From Acanthornis magna (lineage: Eukaryota > Chordata > Aves > Passeriformes > Acanthizidae): 64,000 nt of DNA. The stretch is from contig JAWUZG010000135.1 in assembly GCA_036785705.1 (NCBI GenBank), positions 4,216,001 through 4,280,000 on the forward strand, in the 5' to 3' direction. Position 1 is the first letter of the stretch, and every line of letters begins with the position of its first letter. The position numbers and the translations under genes are program-made. Positions 27,601-40,973 of the stretch are shown piece after piece. The notes under the pieces are model-generated. The model did no database searches, was not told the origin of the DNA, and was given only the letters and a program-made list of their open reading frames with translations.

Positions 27601-30600
27601 TGTGGCATGGAAACTGGGGCACATTTGGTGAAATCAGGAGTCTGCAGACACTGCTGCGGTGGCAGGAGGCTCTGTACCTTTAGAAGATTGTACTCGGCTT
27701 AATCTGCACTTTCTCAGATCAGCTCTAAATTTGTGAAACATTTTTGTTTATTGTATTTCCAAATGATATATTTAATTTCTATATACTCAGTGGAGTCTTG
27801 ACTTGTATGAATGTTTATCCCACAGGCAGTGTTAAGTATCTTGCAAGCAGATCTGTCTGTGCTTTTCATGGCGTTCATTTATCTACATAGCCCACTCAAG
27901 GCTGTTTCAGCACAGGAAATGCTGAAAATGCACAGTGCTTCAACAGTGTATGAGCTGTTTATCTTCAGATGTACTTTTCAGGGTCTGGTTTGTGTGGTGC
28001 ACTGAAGAAAACAGATCAAAGTGACATATCCTGTAATTTCATTACCTTTGTCTTACAAATTTTGTTTGGGCCTGTTCTCAATAGAATAGCACTGGGACCA
28101 AAACAGATATTTGAAAAATCTTTGAAGTTTGGAACGTATGGGAGGTAGAACAGACTTGTGACAGTAGACTCTGCTTGAAAGCTAAGCTGGTAATTTAATA
28201 TACCGAATGCATTATGGAAACTGTTCATGTTTAGAAGCATCGATAAAGAATCAGTTCCTAAAGAAAACCAAACTCTGTCTTAGATTTGCACAAATGCTCA
28301 GTTCCTGTGTTGGCAGTGAAACATATTTATCCTAGAACCACTTTTTGATGCTCCTTAGTTCTTTACATCCTGTCTAGTTATTAGCAGCAAACCTCATGTA
28401 AAGCAGCTGAGAAATGTTGCCAGGCCAGAAACTAAACTCTGTGTTATATCCTTTTGAATGTTTGACTAATAGACAAGGAAGATAGCTTCCAGCTAAGGCA
28501 CAGAATGTCTCATCTTTCTAAGCTGAAATTATTAATTTTACTGAGTTCTCACAAAGCACAACAAAGTACACAATATAATAAGGAGTCCTGTAAAGAAGTT
28601 TTCTGTGCTTTTAATTCTCCTTGAAATCAGGAATGGGCATCAACGATCAAGTTTTCAACTGAGTCTGGGTTTTCTTGAAAGATCAGATCCTTAAATTTTT
28701 GGTGGGATTGTTATTCCCAATTTTTAAAATTTTTTACTTTGGTTTTTCTGAAAAACAAGCTAAATAGAAATCATAAAATGGCTTATTATTTTATTTGTAA
28801 GTATTGAAATGGATATTTGTAGTTTAAAAGTGCAGATTTATACTTTCAAATTCCTAAAGGCATGGTAATTTCTGTGTGCATCTCCTGAATACTTTTTCAG
28901 AGTAAGTCTAGACCAAACTGTAAAAACCATAAATGAAACTTCAATTTTGTATAGAGATAGGTGAATGAGTTACAGAAAAGAACACATGGAAGTTTTCCAT
29001 TTCTAATACCCTTCAGAAATAACTCTTCATGGATCAATATTTGGTCTGGTACAAAATGTGTGATGCTGTTGATTAATCCAGCCAGGTTTGCTTAAACTGA
29101 ATAGCCTAAAGTCATTCTTAAAGCTCAGAGAAAATGTGACTAAAAATGAGAAATGAAATAAAACAAGAATTTGAAAGTATTCCTTCACTAGTAATTATTA
29201 AGTCCTCTGTTTGGATCTAGGTAAAAATTTATATTCAGCTCTGCCTGATTCATTGCAGTGAGAGCTCTGTATGTCCAGAAAAACCCTGAAATGTTCAATT
29301 GATGAGCAGTGTTGGCCAGAATATAGTTTGCCATGCATGTTGCTTTTAAATTTAGGAAAAGTAAACATTTTTGTTTTGAATAATTTAAACCTGAAAATAG
29401 AGGTAACATGGGAAATGTGATCCTTATTCTGATCCTATTTCAGATTATGTTAAAATTAGCTTTAATACCATGCTTTAGCTGGTGGTATGTTTTGAAAAGA
29501 ACAATTTATGGCAAGTATGTTTTCCTATTTTGGTGTTTCTGAACATAGTTATATGACCTATGGCAATCAGGGAATTAGATGTTATATACTTTCAAATAAG
29601 GAAACTAAATTTTATATATTCTTCCTAATATGGGGAATTCCCTCTCCACGTACCACAGGAAAATCTAGTTGAGTTGATGGTTATAGCTGTGGAAAGAAAT
29701 ATTCATGGAAATACTAGTGAAAAATATGGAAAGGTGGTGCTTCACTCAGGATTTAGAGAGATCTATAGTCTTTTCCTTGGTGCTTTCAGGCCGTAACTTG
29801 CAAGTCTTACTTGACTGAGTCCCTGGTTCTCTCTTCAGGAGCTGAATGAGGAGCCAGAAGATGGCTCCTCAGTTCTCATCTCAGCTGGCCAAACTTCTCA
29901 GGGCCACATCCCAGGCTGCATCAGACTCATTATTCTTGATCACTCGTACCTCATGTCCCCACGTGGAGGGAGGGGAGTACTTCTCACCCATGTGGGGCTG
30001 CTGGGAAGGTCAATGCTTTGTGAGACTGTGGTGCCCTTAAATATCAGAGGAACCAAGGAAGTAACAAAGACTGATCTTTTATTACGTAGATCTTGGTGTC
30101 CATTCCTCGTGATTTTTTTTTCCTACACATCTTTGCTATATTCTTGATATGTTCCCTGTGCCTGCTTCTGAAGACTGCATGCTGGGAAGAAGTGACACTG
30201 CTGCTTGGCTTTAGGGGCTCGCCTTTTCCTGCATGACTGTGCAGGCGCCCAGGATGATGCTATGATCAACATCACAGCACCAGTTTCCTTTCTCAACTCT
30301 TAGTTGCTTCAGAAATTTATAAGATGCGGGAGGCCACCTTAAAGTCATAAATAGCTATGCACTGATGCTGTTTTCATGTCATCAAAAGTCTTTTTAAGCA
30401 CACTTGCATGGGTGAGCATGGTCAATACCCACACCCACATCTTAATTTTTAGTGGCATACATGCACGTAAAAGTCCACCAGCATGGACCTGTGTTTGTAT
30501 CCCATAAAGTTCTGTGCTTGTCACCTGCACAGCAAAAAATGTGCATATGATTTTTTTCCCAGATGTACAGATTTTAGTTTGCTTTGCAAATTCTGTGTTT

Positions 30601-32211
30601 CTATCTAAGCTTTTAGTTATAGTTTGATTTTGATCTCCTAGGCTGCTCCACTGCAGTGATATTTTGATGTCTGGAATGTGACATTTCCATACATCTCAAT
30701 TTCAGAAAGAACTGGCTAAATGTATACACTCTGTAGGTATGGAGACTACTTAAATATTCCTTAAGTCCTCTGGGATCTGAGTTTTGGCAGCAGTTTTGTC
30801 CTCTGACAGTAAAGCCTGAGAAAAGGAAAACAGAGATGAGGAAATAAACTTGAAGGAGCTCCTTGTGAACGCTGACATTAGCTCAGTAAGGCTGATCTCC
30901 ATCAGCCCCATCTATACTCAGTGGAGGAGATGGCATTTGTCCTCCACAGAGGGAGTCAGAACAGTCAGATTAGGCTTTGCTGGTGGATATTTTTTTCTCC
31001 ATTGACTGGAGACTGTTTCAACACATTGTCTACACCTGATTAAATTAACCTTGATGAGTATTCTTTCTGATGGACTAATCTAAGAACTGAGTTCCAGTCA
31101 TTAGGAAAGCTGATATGCGAATGGGATCTCTGTACCTTGGGCAACTTACCCTAAAGATCGGCAAATTAAGCAGCATTATGAAGTTCTTTGTAGATCATTT
31201 TGCATTAGGGCTGTGTAATTCTGAGTGGACTTTGATCCGTATTACCGTAGACAGGACAGTTTAATGAACACAGGGGAAAAGAGAAATGAGCATTAAGAGT
31301 AGGGGGGAGGAAGGAAAACAGTCTTATTTGAAACACTGGAGTTCTGACATGAAATCTTCAGTTTCTATTTTTTCCTCATTAAAACAAAGGTGCATGTAAT
31401 TTTCATTTACTGAGTGAAAAGGGAAATGTGGAGAAAGCAATCTTGTAAATGAAGGAGATGTTCATGGCAGGAAAACTAGCTAACCCTCACAGCTGGAATA
31501 TCTTCAGATGGCAGTGGTTCAATATCTGAAAGTACTGACCTTGTGTGGCCTTGTGGATTGCAAAAGAATTTCAGGAAGTAACCTGAGCTAGAATGCTGGG
31601 TACTAATGGAACATTAGATACAAAAAGTTAGGCTCAGGCAATGTTATGATTGCAAGCAGAGAAACAAATTGGAGAACAAACTCATTCACAGTATACTTAT
31701 TATACTCTAATTACATCATTGAGTACTGCTGATGATGTTTGGGTTCTTTCTTACAATTTGAATGGGTGGTTCCATGCGGAAGAAATATTTATATCTATGT
31801 TTTATTCTTGTGACAATTTATCAATTACATATAGCATCGCAGGAAAATGAAAATGGGACTGACTCACTAGCTTTCATTTTGCTTTAAAGAAACTGAAGTT
31901 GTGTTCTTTTGCTTGATGCGGTGTTGTAATACTCTTTCATGTAGAGAACAGCTTCTGTTATGCAAGATGGCATACCTTTCTGAGGGTGTTAAGGGAACCA
32001 CATTCCTAGGGTATTCCCTAGAGGCGCTCTGTTGTCGAAAATGCATAGTCTTGTTGGGAAGCCCATCTCTTTTGGAAAAATGAGAGCACCACATTCCTGC
32101 ACTATCACTTCTGTGAAGCTGGTGCATCACAGTGGGAAAGTGCACTTTGATACTTGTGCGGTAACAAAATTTGTGTCAGCTCCTGTAATATAATACGTAA
32201 ACTGGTGTATT
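24678..32211. other. Unannotated stretch between two LTRs
   Basis: AT-rich DNA with no recognisable repeat or gene. The open frames here (up to 95 codons, for example 26091-26378 plus strand) have no domain features. Nothing further can be supported. Confidence 0.45.
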
Positions 32212-32659
32212 TGGTTTGTGTGGCCAGGTTTTTACAGGGTGGGCTACAGGGGTGGCTTCTGTGAGAAGTTGCCAGAAGCTTCCCCATGTCCAGCAGAGTC
32301 AGTTGGCTCCAAGACGGAGCCACCAGCAGGCCAAGGCCGAAGCCATCAGAGACAGTGATAGCACCTCTGGGATACCAGAGTCGAGAAGTGGGAGATAAAA
32401 AGCTGTGCGACTTCAGCCAGAGGGAAGTGTGAGAATAGCCCCAGTTCTCATTGTCTTAGTCTGATGTGAGTGGTAATAAATTGTACTAATTTCCCTATGA
32501 CTCACCTGTTTTGCCCGTGACAGTAACTGGTCAGTGACTATCCCTGTCCCTATCTTTCCCCTCCACGAGCCTTTCATTATATTTTCTGTCCCCTGTCCAG
32601 CTGGGGAGGCGAATGGTAGAGTGGTGGGCACCCAGTGTACAGCCAATGTCAACCCACCA
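32212..32659 (+). mobile_element. Avian ERV LTR fragment with internal deletion
   Basis: The two ends match, from memory, a widespread bird LTR in plus orientation. The 5' part runs from about 32212 (TGGTTTGTGTGGCCAGG) to about 32432, and the 3' part from about 32440 to the CAACCCACCA end near 32659. An AATAAA poly(A) signal lies at 32475-32480, and the family's GCCCGTGACAGTAA-type text follows. The long middle section, which in the family carries many GTGG..CACGCTGGAGCAG-like units, is missing, so the junction near 32432-32440 is a deletion or marks a short subfamily. No retroviral coding sequence is attached. I saw no clear target-site duplication. Confidence 0.82.
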
Positions 32660-35600
32660 TGACTATCAATTTGACATCTGGTGACAGCAAGACAGGTTGA
32701 AAGAGCACTGCCAATCTTCCCTGGGAGTGCTTATGCGATATTGTCTCCTACAACAGGTAAAACTGTGTCTGCCTCATGAGGATCATATTTCTTTCCTATC
32801 CTCAAAGAGGCAGGGTCACAGGAAACATTAAAACGGACTTGAGATAAAATATTTAGATTGGTATAAGAAATAAATATTAACTGTTGTCAGTTTGGGAGTT
32901 AAAATTACTCAGTATTGATTAGGAGTGTTCACATTTAAAAGTGCTTTGAAGTTTGTATGATGCAGAAATATCAGAAATATGTTTAATCAAAAGAGGGAAA
33001 TCTTTTTCCTGCTCTTTGAGTGTGTTTGTATGTGTTGAAAAGAGGATGTTTGCAATTCGGTGTCCTTAAGACTTAGTGAGGCACGTGCAGAGCACTCTGA
33101 TGCTGTTTCAGCTGCGCCCTGAACTATGTGCTTGTGTTTCTGCTGAGATTACAGTATGAGCATTCAACACTTTGCAGAATAAAGATTTATTTTTTTAGAT
33201 GTTTGTGTAGTAGTTTAGCCAATTTGTACTGCTGGGGAGGATAGAGGGGGTTGTTTGTGGTTCATAGTCTTTATGTGAGATCCCCTTGAGGTCATGTGAA
33301 TACGATCCATTGGCTCTGATAAGGAATGAGATCAGTGGGATTTAACCTCTGTCATGCTTCTCTTCTACTACTAAACATCTATGTTCTACCAGTTCCACAA
33401 TATTCATGTGACTGAATACCCATTTTAAGCAATGACTTCATCTATTTTGATTAAAAATTAGAAAGACAGGAAATGAGATGAGAGACACAGATCTCAGCTC
33501 TCACTTTGAGGAGAATGTTTCTTGTTTAAGAAAGGACTGCTTTCTGGTTTAAAATATTATGCCAAGACAGCTGATTCAGTAGGGATAACTATATTAGCAG
33601 ATTTACATAATCAAATGTAGTTCTCTCCCCCTTTCCCTCAAAAAAGTCACAGATGCTGACGAAGACATTTTAAAAAAACCCCTTAAAGCAGAAATGCTTT
33701 AAAACTTTTTTTAATATCAGTTCAGCTCACACCATTAATCCCTCATAATTCATAAGATCATGGTAAGTAAACAAGTAAATATTTAGTAAGTATTTAAAAT
33801 TACTTCCTGTGTAAATTTCATGTTAATAAATTGAAAAATACATTTCGATTAAGGGATTAACAACATTTAGTCTTTGTAAGAATGGTTTATTGGATGGCAC
33901 TGGTAAAAGTACAAAACACTTCAGGATGGAAACGGTGACATGCAGAAAACATCTTAAGCTTTTATTTTTGCGTTCTAATTAATTCTACAATAGCATCAAA
34001 AGGCTTGAATTTACGGTAGTGCCACCCTGTGGAACTGCCTAAACACATTATGTGAAATGGTCTCTGCCTCAAATATATAATGGTAACAGCTAAGGCAACC
34101 AGGAAAAAAACCACAGTGAGGTGCAGAAAGGTGCTGAAGGAAATCCAAGAACACTGGGAAGTGAATCCAGGTTTTATAACACGGATTCAATGCTCAGTCC
34201 ATTACCATATTGCAGCCACTCTGATTCCTATTTCTTATGGGACTTCTGTGTTTATGGCAAGAATTTTGATGTTAGCTGGAAATAAAATGAAGGGCTTGGA
34301 GTCTAATTGTAGAAAAGCTTTAAAATAATTTGATTGCTTCACTGTGGACAATTCAAAACTTAAGGCAGGCACAGCAGTTCAGCTGAGGTGCTAACACTTA
34401 AGCTTAGCCCATGGTAATTTCCTCAAACATGTATCGCCTCAATATATATTCGGTTCTGTCAGAGACAGCTGCATATAAAAAGCATTATTGCAGTAAAATT
34501 TCCTGAAATTATATAACTATATAGGTGTTTGAAGCCAAGATATACTGTTTGTATTATTTTGGTGAGTATATGTAAGTTCTTACTAATCAGATCATTGACT
34601 TTTTCTCAACCATGTCCAGTGCACCATGAAAGGAATACGTGCATTTATTCCTTTTATGATCTGTTTAAATAGTATCTGCAAAGTTTCTAGTTTTCATTTA
34701 TCTCACTTTGATTTGATGTAATTGTAATTGGATGAATGATTTGAAAGCATTTACATTGCCCATGCACTACTTCAAGCAGATCTCATTCAAAATCAGGTCT
34801 GTGTTTCTTTTCATCAGACACATTACATTGAGATATGCAGATTCTTCAGAATCAGAATATTAATAGGAAGGTGTGTATTTCATTTTTTATTCTATTGAGA
34901 GTATTTATTTCTGAATTTTGTATTATCATTTACATAATGTAAAGACAAAATTATACTGGTTTTATAGCATAATAGATAGACCAATTAAAAGTTGAAATGA
35001 AAATTTTGATAGTGCTAAAAATGAATCTATAAAACAATGTTGAGATCTCCAACCTGTCTTAATTTCTTAAGAAAGAACAAAAAGAAAAGATAGAAAAAGA
35101 AGTATTTCACAGTATTCTATGTGGTTAGAACAGTTCAGTTTTCATATGCCAGCACTTAGAGTGATGAATTCAGAATTTGTCTATGATAAATAACGGCTTA
35201 AAAATTCAAATGCACGTTGCATTTCCTAGAATATTTGCAGATATAGATATATGATATTTGCACTTAAGATATATGAATAAAGCTTAAAATATAACTGCAT
35301 ATTTAGCATCAGTTTTATTCTTCATTTACTCTTCTGAATTTCAGGAAAAAGAGGTCGCAAGCCTTTAACCAATGTGTTCAATAAGGTTCAGGTAAAAGAA
35401 GCTAGAATGTGAGTAATGACATTATTTTTCTTAGAGTTGCATACTTCTGGTATTTGGCTTCTTCAGTAATGGCTACAACAACCCCTTAATTCTGTATTTC
35501 TTAGATGTTTAAACAGTTCTGCTTATTATATGAGGCTACTGAGTACCCAGTGCTGTGGCCCCTGCTGTCACTGTTAGCAGTCAGGTTACACCAGGGCTAC

Positions 35601-38600
35601 TGACAATCATGAGGCTTGCAAGGTACTTATCAGTTCCATGCCACATGTGCAGGAAAAGGCTGAAGAATGAATCATAACCTGAATCTGTGCCCACTTTGCC
35701 AAAACAAGTTGTTGTAGCCAGTGGGAAGCCTCTTTTGGATGTTAAGTGACTTGTGCATTGCAAATGTTTTCCAGGACATAGAAGGAGGGAGTTGGGTTAT
35801 AGATGGTGATGGACTTGCACAGAGTGGGTCTGGCTCCTGACCTCTACACTGAAAAGGCAGGGCCATAGCAAGGCTCATTTTCTCTTCTACTGTACTTCAT
35901 CATTCAGTCAAAGCCTATTCCTGGGTCCTCCAAGTCTTCATCAGGTTTGGACGGCAGTCAAAGCTGAGCAAAAGTAGGGTTCCAGCACACATCTATAGGC
36001 CCAGCACTATACCTAAATTACCTATGTTTAATACCTTGTTTTTAAATGATGTTGTATTGCTTCTTGCTATTGCACATATTTGACATATTTTTCTTAACAT
36101 AACTTTGCAGTCTGTGGTTTACTATGAAAAATATTGAAATTGCCTGCTATCTAAATTATCTGTCAAAATAACAACCTAAAACCAGGCTGAGCTTATTTTC
36201 CCAAACCTAAATAATAGAACTCCTAAAACCCTTCAAAACTATATATGCAGTATTTCAGAATCAGCTTGTAGAATGACTCCTGTGTCTGGACTATTATAGT
36301 TTCTAACATGCTGCTCTTGAAGATGCCGCAAAAAATTAAGTACTGATTTAGATTTTCTTGTTGTTATTCATGAATATGTGAGCCTGTAGTTGAAAGATGT
36401 TACAGTTAATCTCTGAATTTAGTCCTTTGCAGAAATAAAAAGTAGAAGGGACTCAGCATTATTAGGCTTGCTTATGCCAGATGACAAGTACTTGAGTGCT
36501 CCTGCACAGAAATAGGCTGCCAGATATGCTTTTAGATCTTCCTTTTCTAAAGAATTGAGTGGACAGTGAATAAATATTTGAGGCAGCTCCTCTTTCTGTG
36601 TTTCAAAACATTCAGCAGAATAAAAGCATACTACTGGAAAATCTTTAGCCTCTTTAAATTCTAGATTAGATGCAACATTAGTAAGACTTTTTATTTAAAC
36701 AAAGCAAGACAGATGCTATGTTATCTGGCAAGCAAGTTGCATTGAGCCTTTCTTACAGTATTTTTTAAAAATAAAGTATGGATGTGGAATTCCCATACTG
36801 GTCTCTCCCTTGTTCCTCATGTCTCCTTCCTCCCCCCAGAGTAATGCAATAACATGCACTACTAAAGTTCGATAAAGTCTCCTAAATCCTGATCTTTAGT
36901 ACTGGAAAAGGTAGGCTTATAATACACCAAATTCTAGACTGTCTTCAGTTACCTGGCACTGTATTTACCCAAGCTCACTTGACATGTCATTTGTATTTAT
37001 TTTAAATACTTGTCTAATCTCTCTGCATTTGGAATCTCATGCTTTTCTCTGGAAACTTAGAATTCGGAAGAAAACTTGTGGTTTCATTATGTTGTGTTAT
37101 TTTTAATAATATTTGTTCTTTCAACTAGGATCTCAAACTACCTCTTATACTGTCCTAATCTTTTGGCATATGTTATTGCTCTTTAAAATGAATCAGTTGG
37201 AATTTCTCCAAATAAATCTTCTCTCAGCTTCAGCTGGGGAAAGGAAGCATAGATGACGAATTACCCATTTCAGTTGTATAGATGAGGAATTAGCAATTTC
37301 AGACCTGAGCTCCTTCTTGAGCTCCTGCAAGGTGTGAGGCAGAGTCTGGAACACCATCTGGTCAAAAGGTGTTCTCTTCTAGGGATAATAAATCTTTGGG
37401 CTATCGGTATTTGGATTATTACATCCTGATGTAATCAGTGCTGTTTGGGTAGTGTTTCATGTCATATCTTCCTCCAATTTTTGCTTTCTGAAACTGTGTC
37501 TTAATTATGATCCATGTTCTGAGACTGCTGAGTTACAGTCACACATTCACACTGAAGTCACAGAAGAGCTCATATCAGTTGGGCGTTAACCCCATTTTGT
37601 CACTCAGAGAGCTTCAAGAGAAACAGAGATTTTGAGGCTGCTGGTCACACTGCACCGATAACAAGTACACAATTCCCTGCACTACATGTGACTTTTGTAG
37701 GAAAGACAGGGGAAGAATTTGGTGTAAAATATTTTCACATTCTGAAGTTGACCTTCCTTATTTTTGTCATTGCCAATTGTATCTGTAGGCATACTACAGA
37801 CATACCGCTTTCAGACTCTTCACTTGAGTTTAGAACTATTAATTTAATGAACTTAGGGTCCAAATATATTGTTTGGATATGTAGTGGAACATTCCATTCA
37901 TGTTTCAGCTTTTTTTTCAGTCAGACCTTTCTGGCTATTATGGGTGATGAGAAGTATAAAACTGCAGTTTACAAAAAGATAGGCTTCCAAATTTTGGACG
38001 TACTGAGATACTCATCTCTGCTAAAAGAAAATAAGTTCTGAGAAATTAGAGGGGAAAATATTTACCCACGATGCACATCATAAATTCTACCACCTCAAAT
38101 CATTGGATTTGTGGTGTTATTTCTCACAAAGTGTGGTGGATCTGCCTGTATAAGGCTAAGCTGTGCCACAATAACTCAACCCTATTAGAGAAAAAAAGAC
38201 GAAGAGAAGATCATCACATTTTTATGACTGTCATGGACCTTGTTTTTCAAGGGCTAAAGTCAAAAGCATTGTTGCGTAACTGTTGCAGACTTTTTTTTCA
38301 GAACTGACATTAAAGTTTACCAAAGATGAGGATGAGCTGAGCTTTCACGAAAAGGCTAAAGCTGTCAAATGTGTTGATATTTAGAGTAAACTTCTGCTCA
38401 CCATGATGGGCCTTGCCTTATAGGTGGAATCTATTCTGTGGAATTTTGGATATTTTTAAGATAGATATCTATTTCAAAGCAGGTTGTTTGGACTCTTTTT
38501 GCAGTCAGAGGTTAAAACGTAAACTGGGATGAACTACATCAAATCTAAACCAGACAGCCACTTTAAAATAAGATGACTCATGATCTAGAAAAGGCCATTT

Positions 38601-39241
38601 CTCCCTGGTGGTTCTAAAGGGAAAAAGAACAGCTCTCTGGGATGTATGTCTAGAATTTGCTTGACTCACCTTAGCCTGGATTATTAATTACTCATGTTAA
38701 TTCCACATATGTGTGTGTGTGACTTTGATGAAAAAAGCCCCAATTAGAGGTTTTCTTGTGTATTTGATCTGGAACTGTAGCTTTGATCTGCTTTTGTTTC
38801 ATTGCCAGACAGTGAATACTATACAGCCAGCTACTCATCTATGAAAATTCCGATGTTTCATTTTTTGTCAGTCTCGTGATCTGTAGTTTGAAACAAGCAA
38901 TGAGAAGTAAGAAATTAGATAATGTTACCAAACCAAGTGCTCAGAATTTACTGCCAGTGATTGAATCACTGATCCAGTTGGTTCATTTATGTTCTTGTGT
39001 TCACATCTTGGGCATATATATTCAAGGGTTGCTGTTCAGATAATTTTGGTTTTTGGCTTTGTAATACTTGTAGCACATAATCTGGGTTGTCCACACTGTG
39101 TGCTTCACATGAGAGTAAGAACACTGGAGCTCATTTCTACCTCAGTTTCCTCTCATTTGTTGTTTGTATTATAATTTCTGTTTTCTCCCCACTGTTTGGA
39201 TGCATCACGACCCTTAAATTTTTAATTTTAATTTGCTTTAA
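32660..39241. other. Unannotated stretch
   Basis: AT-rich DNA with no transposon I recognise. The only item singled out is the small possible exon at 35345-35391. The 117-codon plus-strand frame at 37688-38041 is rich in F, I and L and has no recognisable motif; I treat it as chance. Confidence 0.45.
35345..35391 (+). CDS. Possible 47-bp internal exon, gene unknown
   Basis: A pyrimidine-rich acceptor (ATTTACTCTTCTGAATTTCAG) ends at 35344 and a good donor (CAG then GTAAAA) starts at 35392. Only one of the three frames is open across the 47 bases: two leading bases, then fifteen codons reading KRGRKPLTNVFNKVQ. The KRGRKP core resembles the basic AT-hook-like patches of many nuclear proteins, but six residues are too few to assign a family. 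The exon would enter in phase 1 and leave in phase 0. No neighbouring exon with matching phase was found on this strand, so it may equally be a chance splice-site pair in an intron. Confidence 0.25.
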
Positions 39242-39448
39242 CTACTTTTTAAATGGTTTTGAGAACTTGCACTCTTTTATTTTTTTGCTTTTTAACTTTG
39301 GTCCTGGGTTTCCCCATCTTGTTCTTAAATTCCACACTGTAGTATCTGACTTTGGTCTAGAAAGTGTGTGGTTATGATCAACCCGGGCATCAAGGGCTAT
39401 GGTAGCGAATTTTTGGTCTCTAATGGGTCTACCCAGTTGTTTTCCTGT
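39242..39448 (-). CDS. Possible terminal exon, 68 codons, gene unknown
   Basis: On the minus strand an excellent acceptor (GTTTTCTTCTTCCAG) ends at 39449. From 39448 a frame starting TGKQLGRPIRDQKF runs 68 codons to a stop at 39242-39244. The peptide is basic, ends in a lysine-rich tail, and shows no domain I can name. The frame begins in phase 0, matching the phase at which the open segment 40279-40704 would leave through its donor at 40278. An ATTAAA lies downstream in A-rich sequence but is weak evidence for a 3' end. This could be the last exon of an unrecognised minus-strand gene or a chance frame; the clean acceptor and phase match are the main support. Confidence 0.27.
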   Translation of the reverse strand, partial: TGKQLGRPIRDQKFATIALDARVDHNHTLSRPKSDTTVWNLRTRWGNPGPKLKSKKIKECKFSKPFKK

Positions 39449-39855
39449 CTGGAAGAAGAAAACATCACAGTTAAATATCCTGCATGACACTGAAGCATAG
39501 AGCTAAAAAGAAATGAAGAGAGCTATCCCCAGCTGCTCAATGAATTTGCATACAAAGGTTTATACATTTTCCCTCTTCAGCAGGTCTAGAGTCAGCTAGA
39601 AAGAAAAGTAAACCTAATTAAAAACACCCTTTTTTCCAGGGCTGCTCTCTGGCAGAGTTTCCTTGAGACACAGGAAATTGTGCTCTCATCAGTTGGGCTC
39701 CAAAACCAGACAAAATCGGTCTTCAGGACAAACCTGTCAGCATGAGAACTGCTGAAAGTTTCTGGTTTTCTGTGTTGGTAGAACACCACCTTTTAGAGGG
39801 CCACTCACCTTTGTGTGACTACAACAGAAATGTCAAACAGGCCCTTATTCTCCTA

Positions 39856-39972
39856 AAAAAAAACCAAAAAAAAACCCACACAAAAAATCCAAACAAACAA
39901 ACAAGCAAACAAACAAAAACAACAACAACCAAACAAACAAACAAAAAAACACCAAAAACCAAAAAAACCAAA
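39856..39972. repeat. A/C-rich low-complexity tract
   Basis: A run of AAAC, AAC and AAAAACC-type units with almost no G or T. On the minus strand it is a T/G-rich tract that looks like an extended polypyrimidine signal leading to a TTTTAG at 39853-39856. It inflates the 160-codon plus-strand frame at 39742-40224, which is therefore not treated as a gene. Confidence 0.9.
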
Positions 39973-40278
39973 CTGTCACGGTGGAATTCTTACAACGGAA
40001 AGGATTGTTCTCACATTTCAGATTATGACTGCTCACTTCCCTGGAGGCCAGACAGACAAACTCAAGGTTTCTTCATCTCCCTGTCTGAGTGGCTGGCAGG
40101 GCAGCTACCTGAAGCACCAGTTGGAGTTGAGTTCTGTGTGTCACTGTTGATGTTTTGGGAGCAATGCTGGACTTGGCAGGGGCTGTGCTTCAGCTTTTGT
40201 TCATGTCATGGCTTTGCACACTGAAGCCATTCACAGAATGACTTCATACTCGCATCCAAAGGAGAAGGGCATACTCAC

Positions 40279-40704
40279 TTGGATATCAGAAGGATACTCA
40301 CTTGTGTCTCTTCGACTTTGAAATGTGCCACTAGTGTGTACACGTGCAACATTTTCTCCTGTTACAGTTCTGTTGAAGGGTTTGATCTCATCTCGGACCT
40401 CTTTGGCTGAGAGAAAGGTCCCCTCTGTGCCCCTTTTCTGACTGTATGAAGGGAAGGTGGCTGGCAGCATGCCTTCTGCATTTACTGCTAGGACAGAATC
40501 TCCCCTGGTGCCAGCACACATCCCTCCTGTGAGCTCCATATGGCCCCACATCTCAAAGGAACACTTAGAGGTCAGCAGCATATCTTTTACCTTGGAGCTT
40601 ACCTTTATTGTTACAGTCCCATCCTGACACCTTCTGGGCAGGAGCCTTTGTGTGGGTATGAACTCAGCAGCCTGAGTTGTCAGTTCCCCTGTAAAATCCC
40701 TCAG
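40279..40704 (-). CDS. Possible exon, 142 open codons, gene unknown
   Basis: On the minus strand a strong acceptor (TTCCCTCTCACCCCTCCTGTAG) ends at 40705, directly after an in-frame stop. From 40704 one frame stays open for 426 bases to a donor (CCAA then GTGAGTATG) at 40278. Inside lie further donor-like sites at 40602 (AAAG then GTAAGC, 102 bases, phase 0) and at 40301 (a second CAA then GTGAGTATC), so a shorter exon is possible. The peptide is hydrophilic, with segments such as SYSQKRGTEGTFLSAKEVRD, and no domain I recognise. Local GC and CpG content are above the surroundings. Leaving in phase 0, it is compatible with the acceptor at 39449. No homology is known to me. Confidence 0.3.
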
Positions 40705-40973
40705 CTACAGGAGGGGTGAGAGGGAATATGTTTAGAGAAGAAATTTGCCATATTTGCATGATGTTAGTAACCCAAACAGCTACGCAGGAGTCATTCTACT
40801 TAATTTCAGAAAAACAAAAATCTCCATCCTGTGTGTCACCAAATATTTCACAGAAATTGATAAAGAATAATTTAACTAAGAAACACTGTCAGTGCAGCTG
40901 AAATTTGAAATTCTGAACTTGTGAGATGTGGTGGTTCATAACATTGTGGTCTTATTCTCACCAATGTGCCCAG

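Noticed and set aside
39809..39852. 44-base minus-strand exon with good donor (AAAG then GTGAGT) after the T/G tract
   Set aside because: Its frame fits 40279-40704 but shifts 39242-39448 into a frame that stops after about 17 codons, and the polypyrimidine tract is just low-complexity sequence.
39742..40224. 160-codon plus-strand frame
   Set aside because: Nearly a third is the A/C low-complexity tract; the remainder has no domain.
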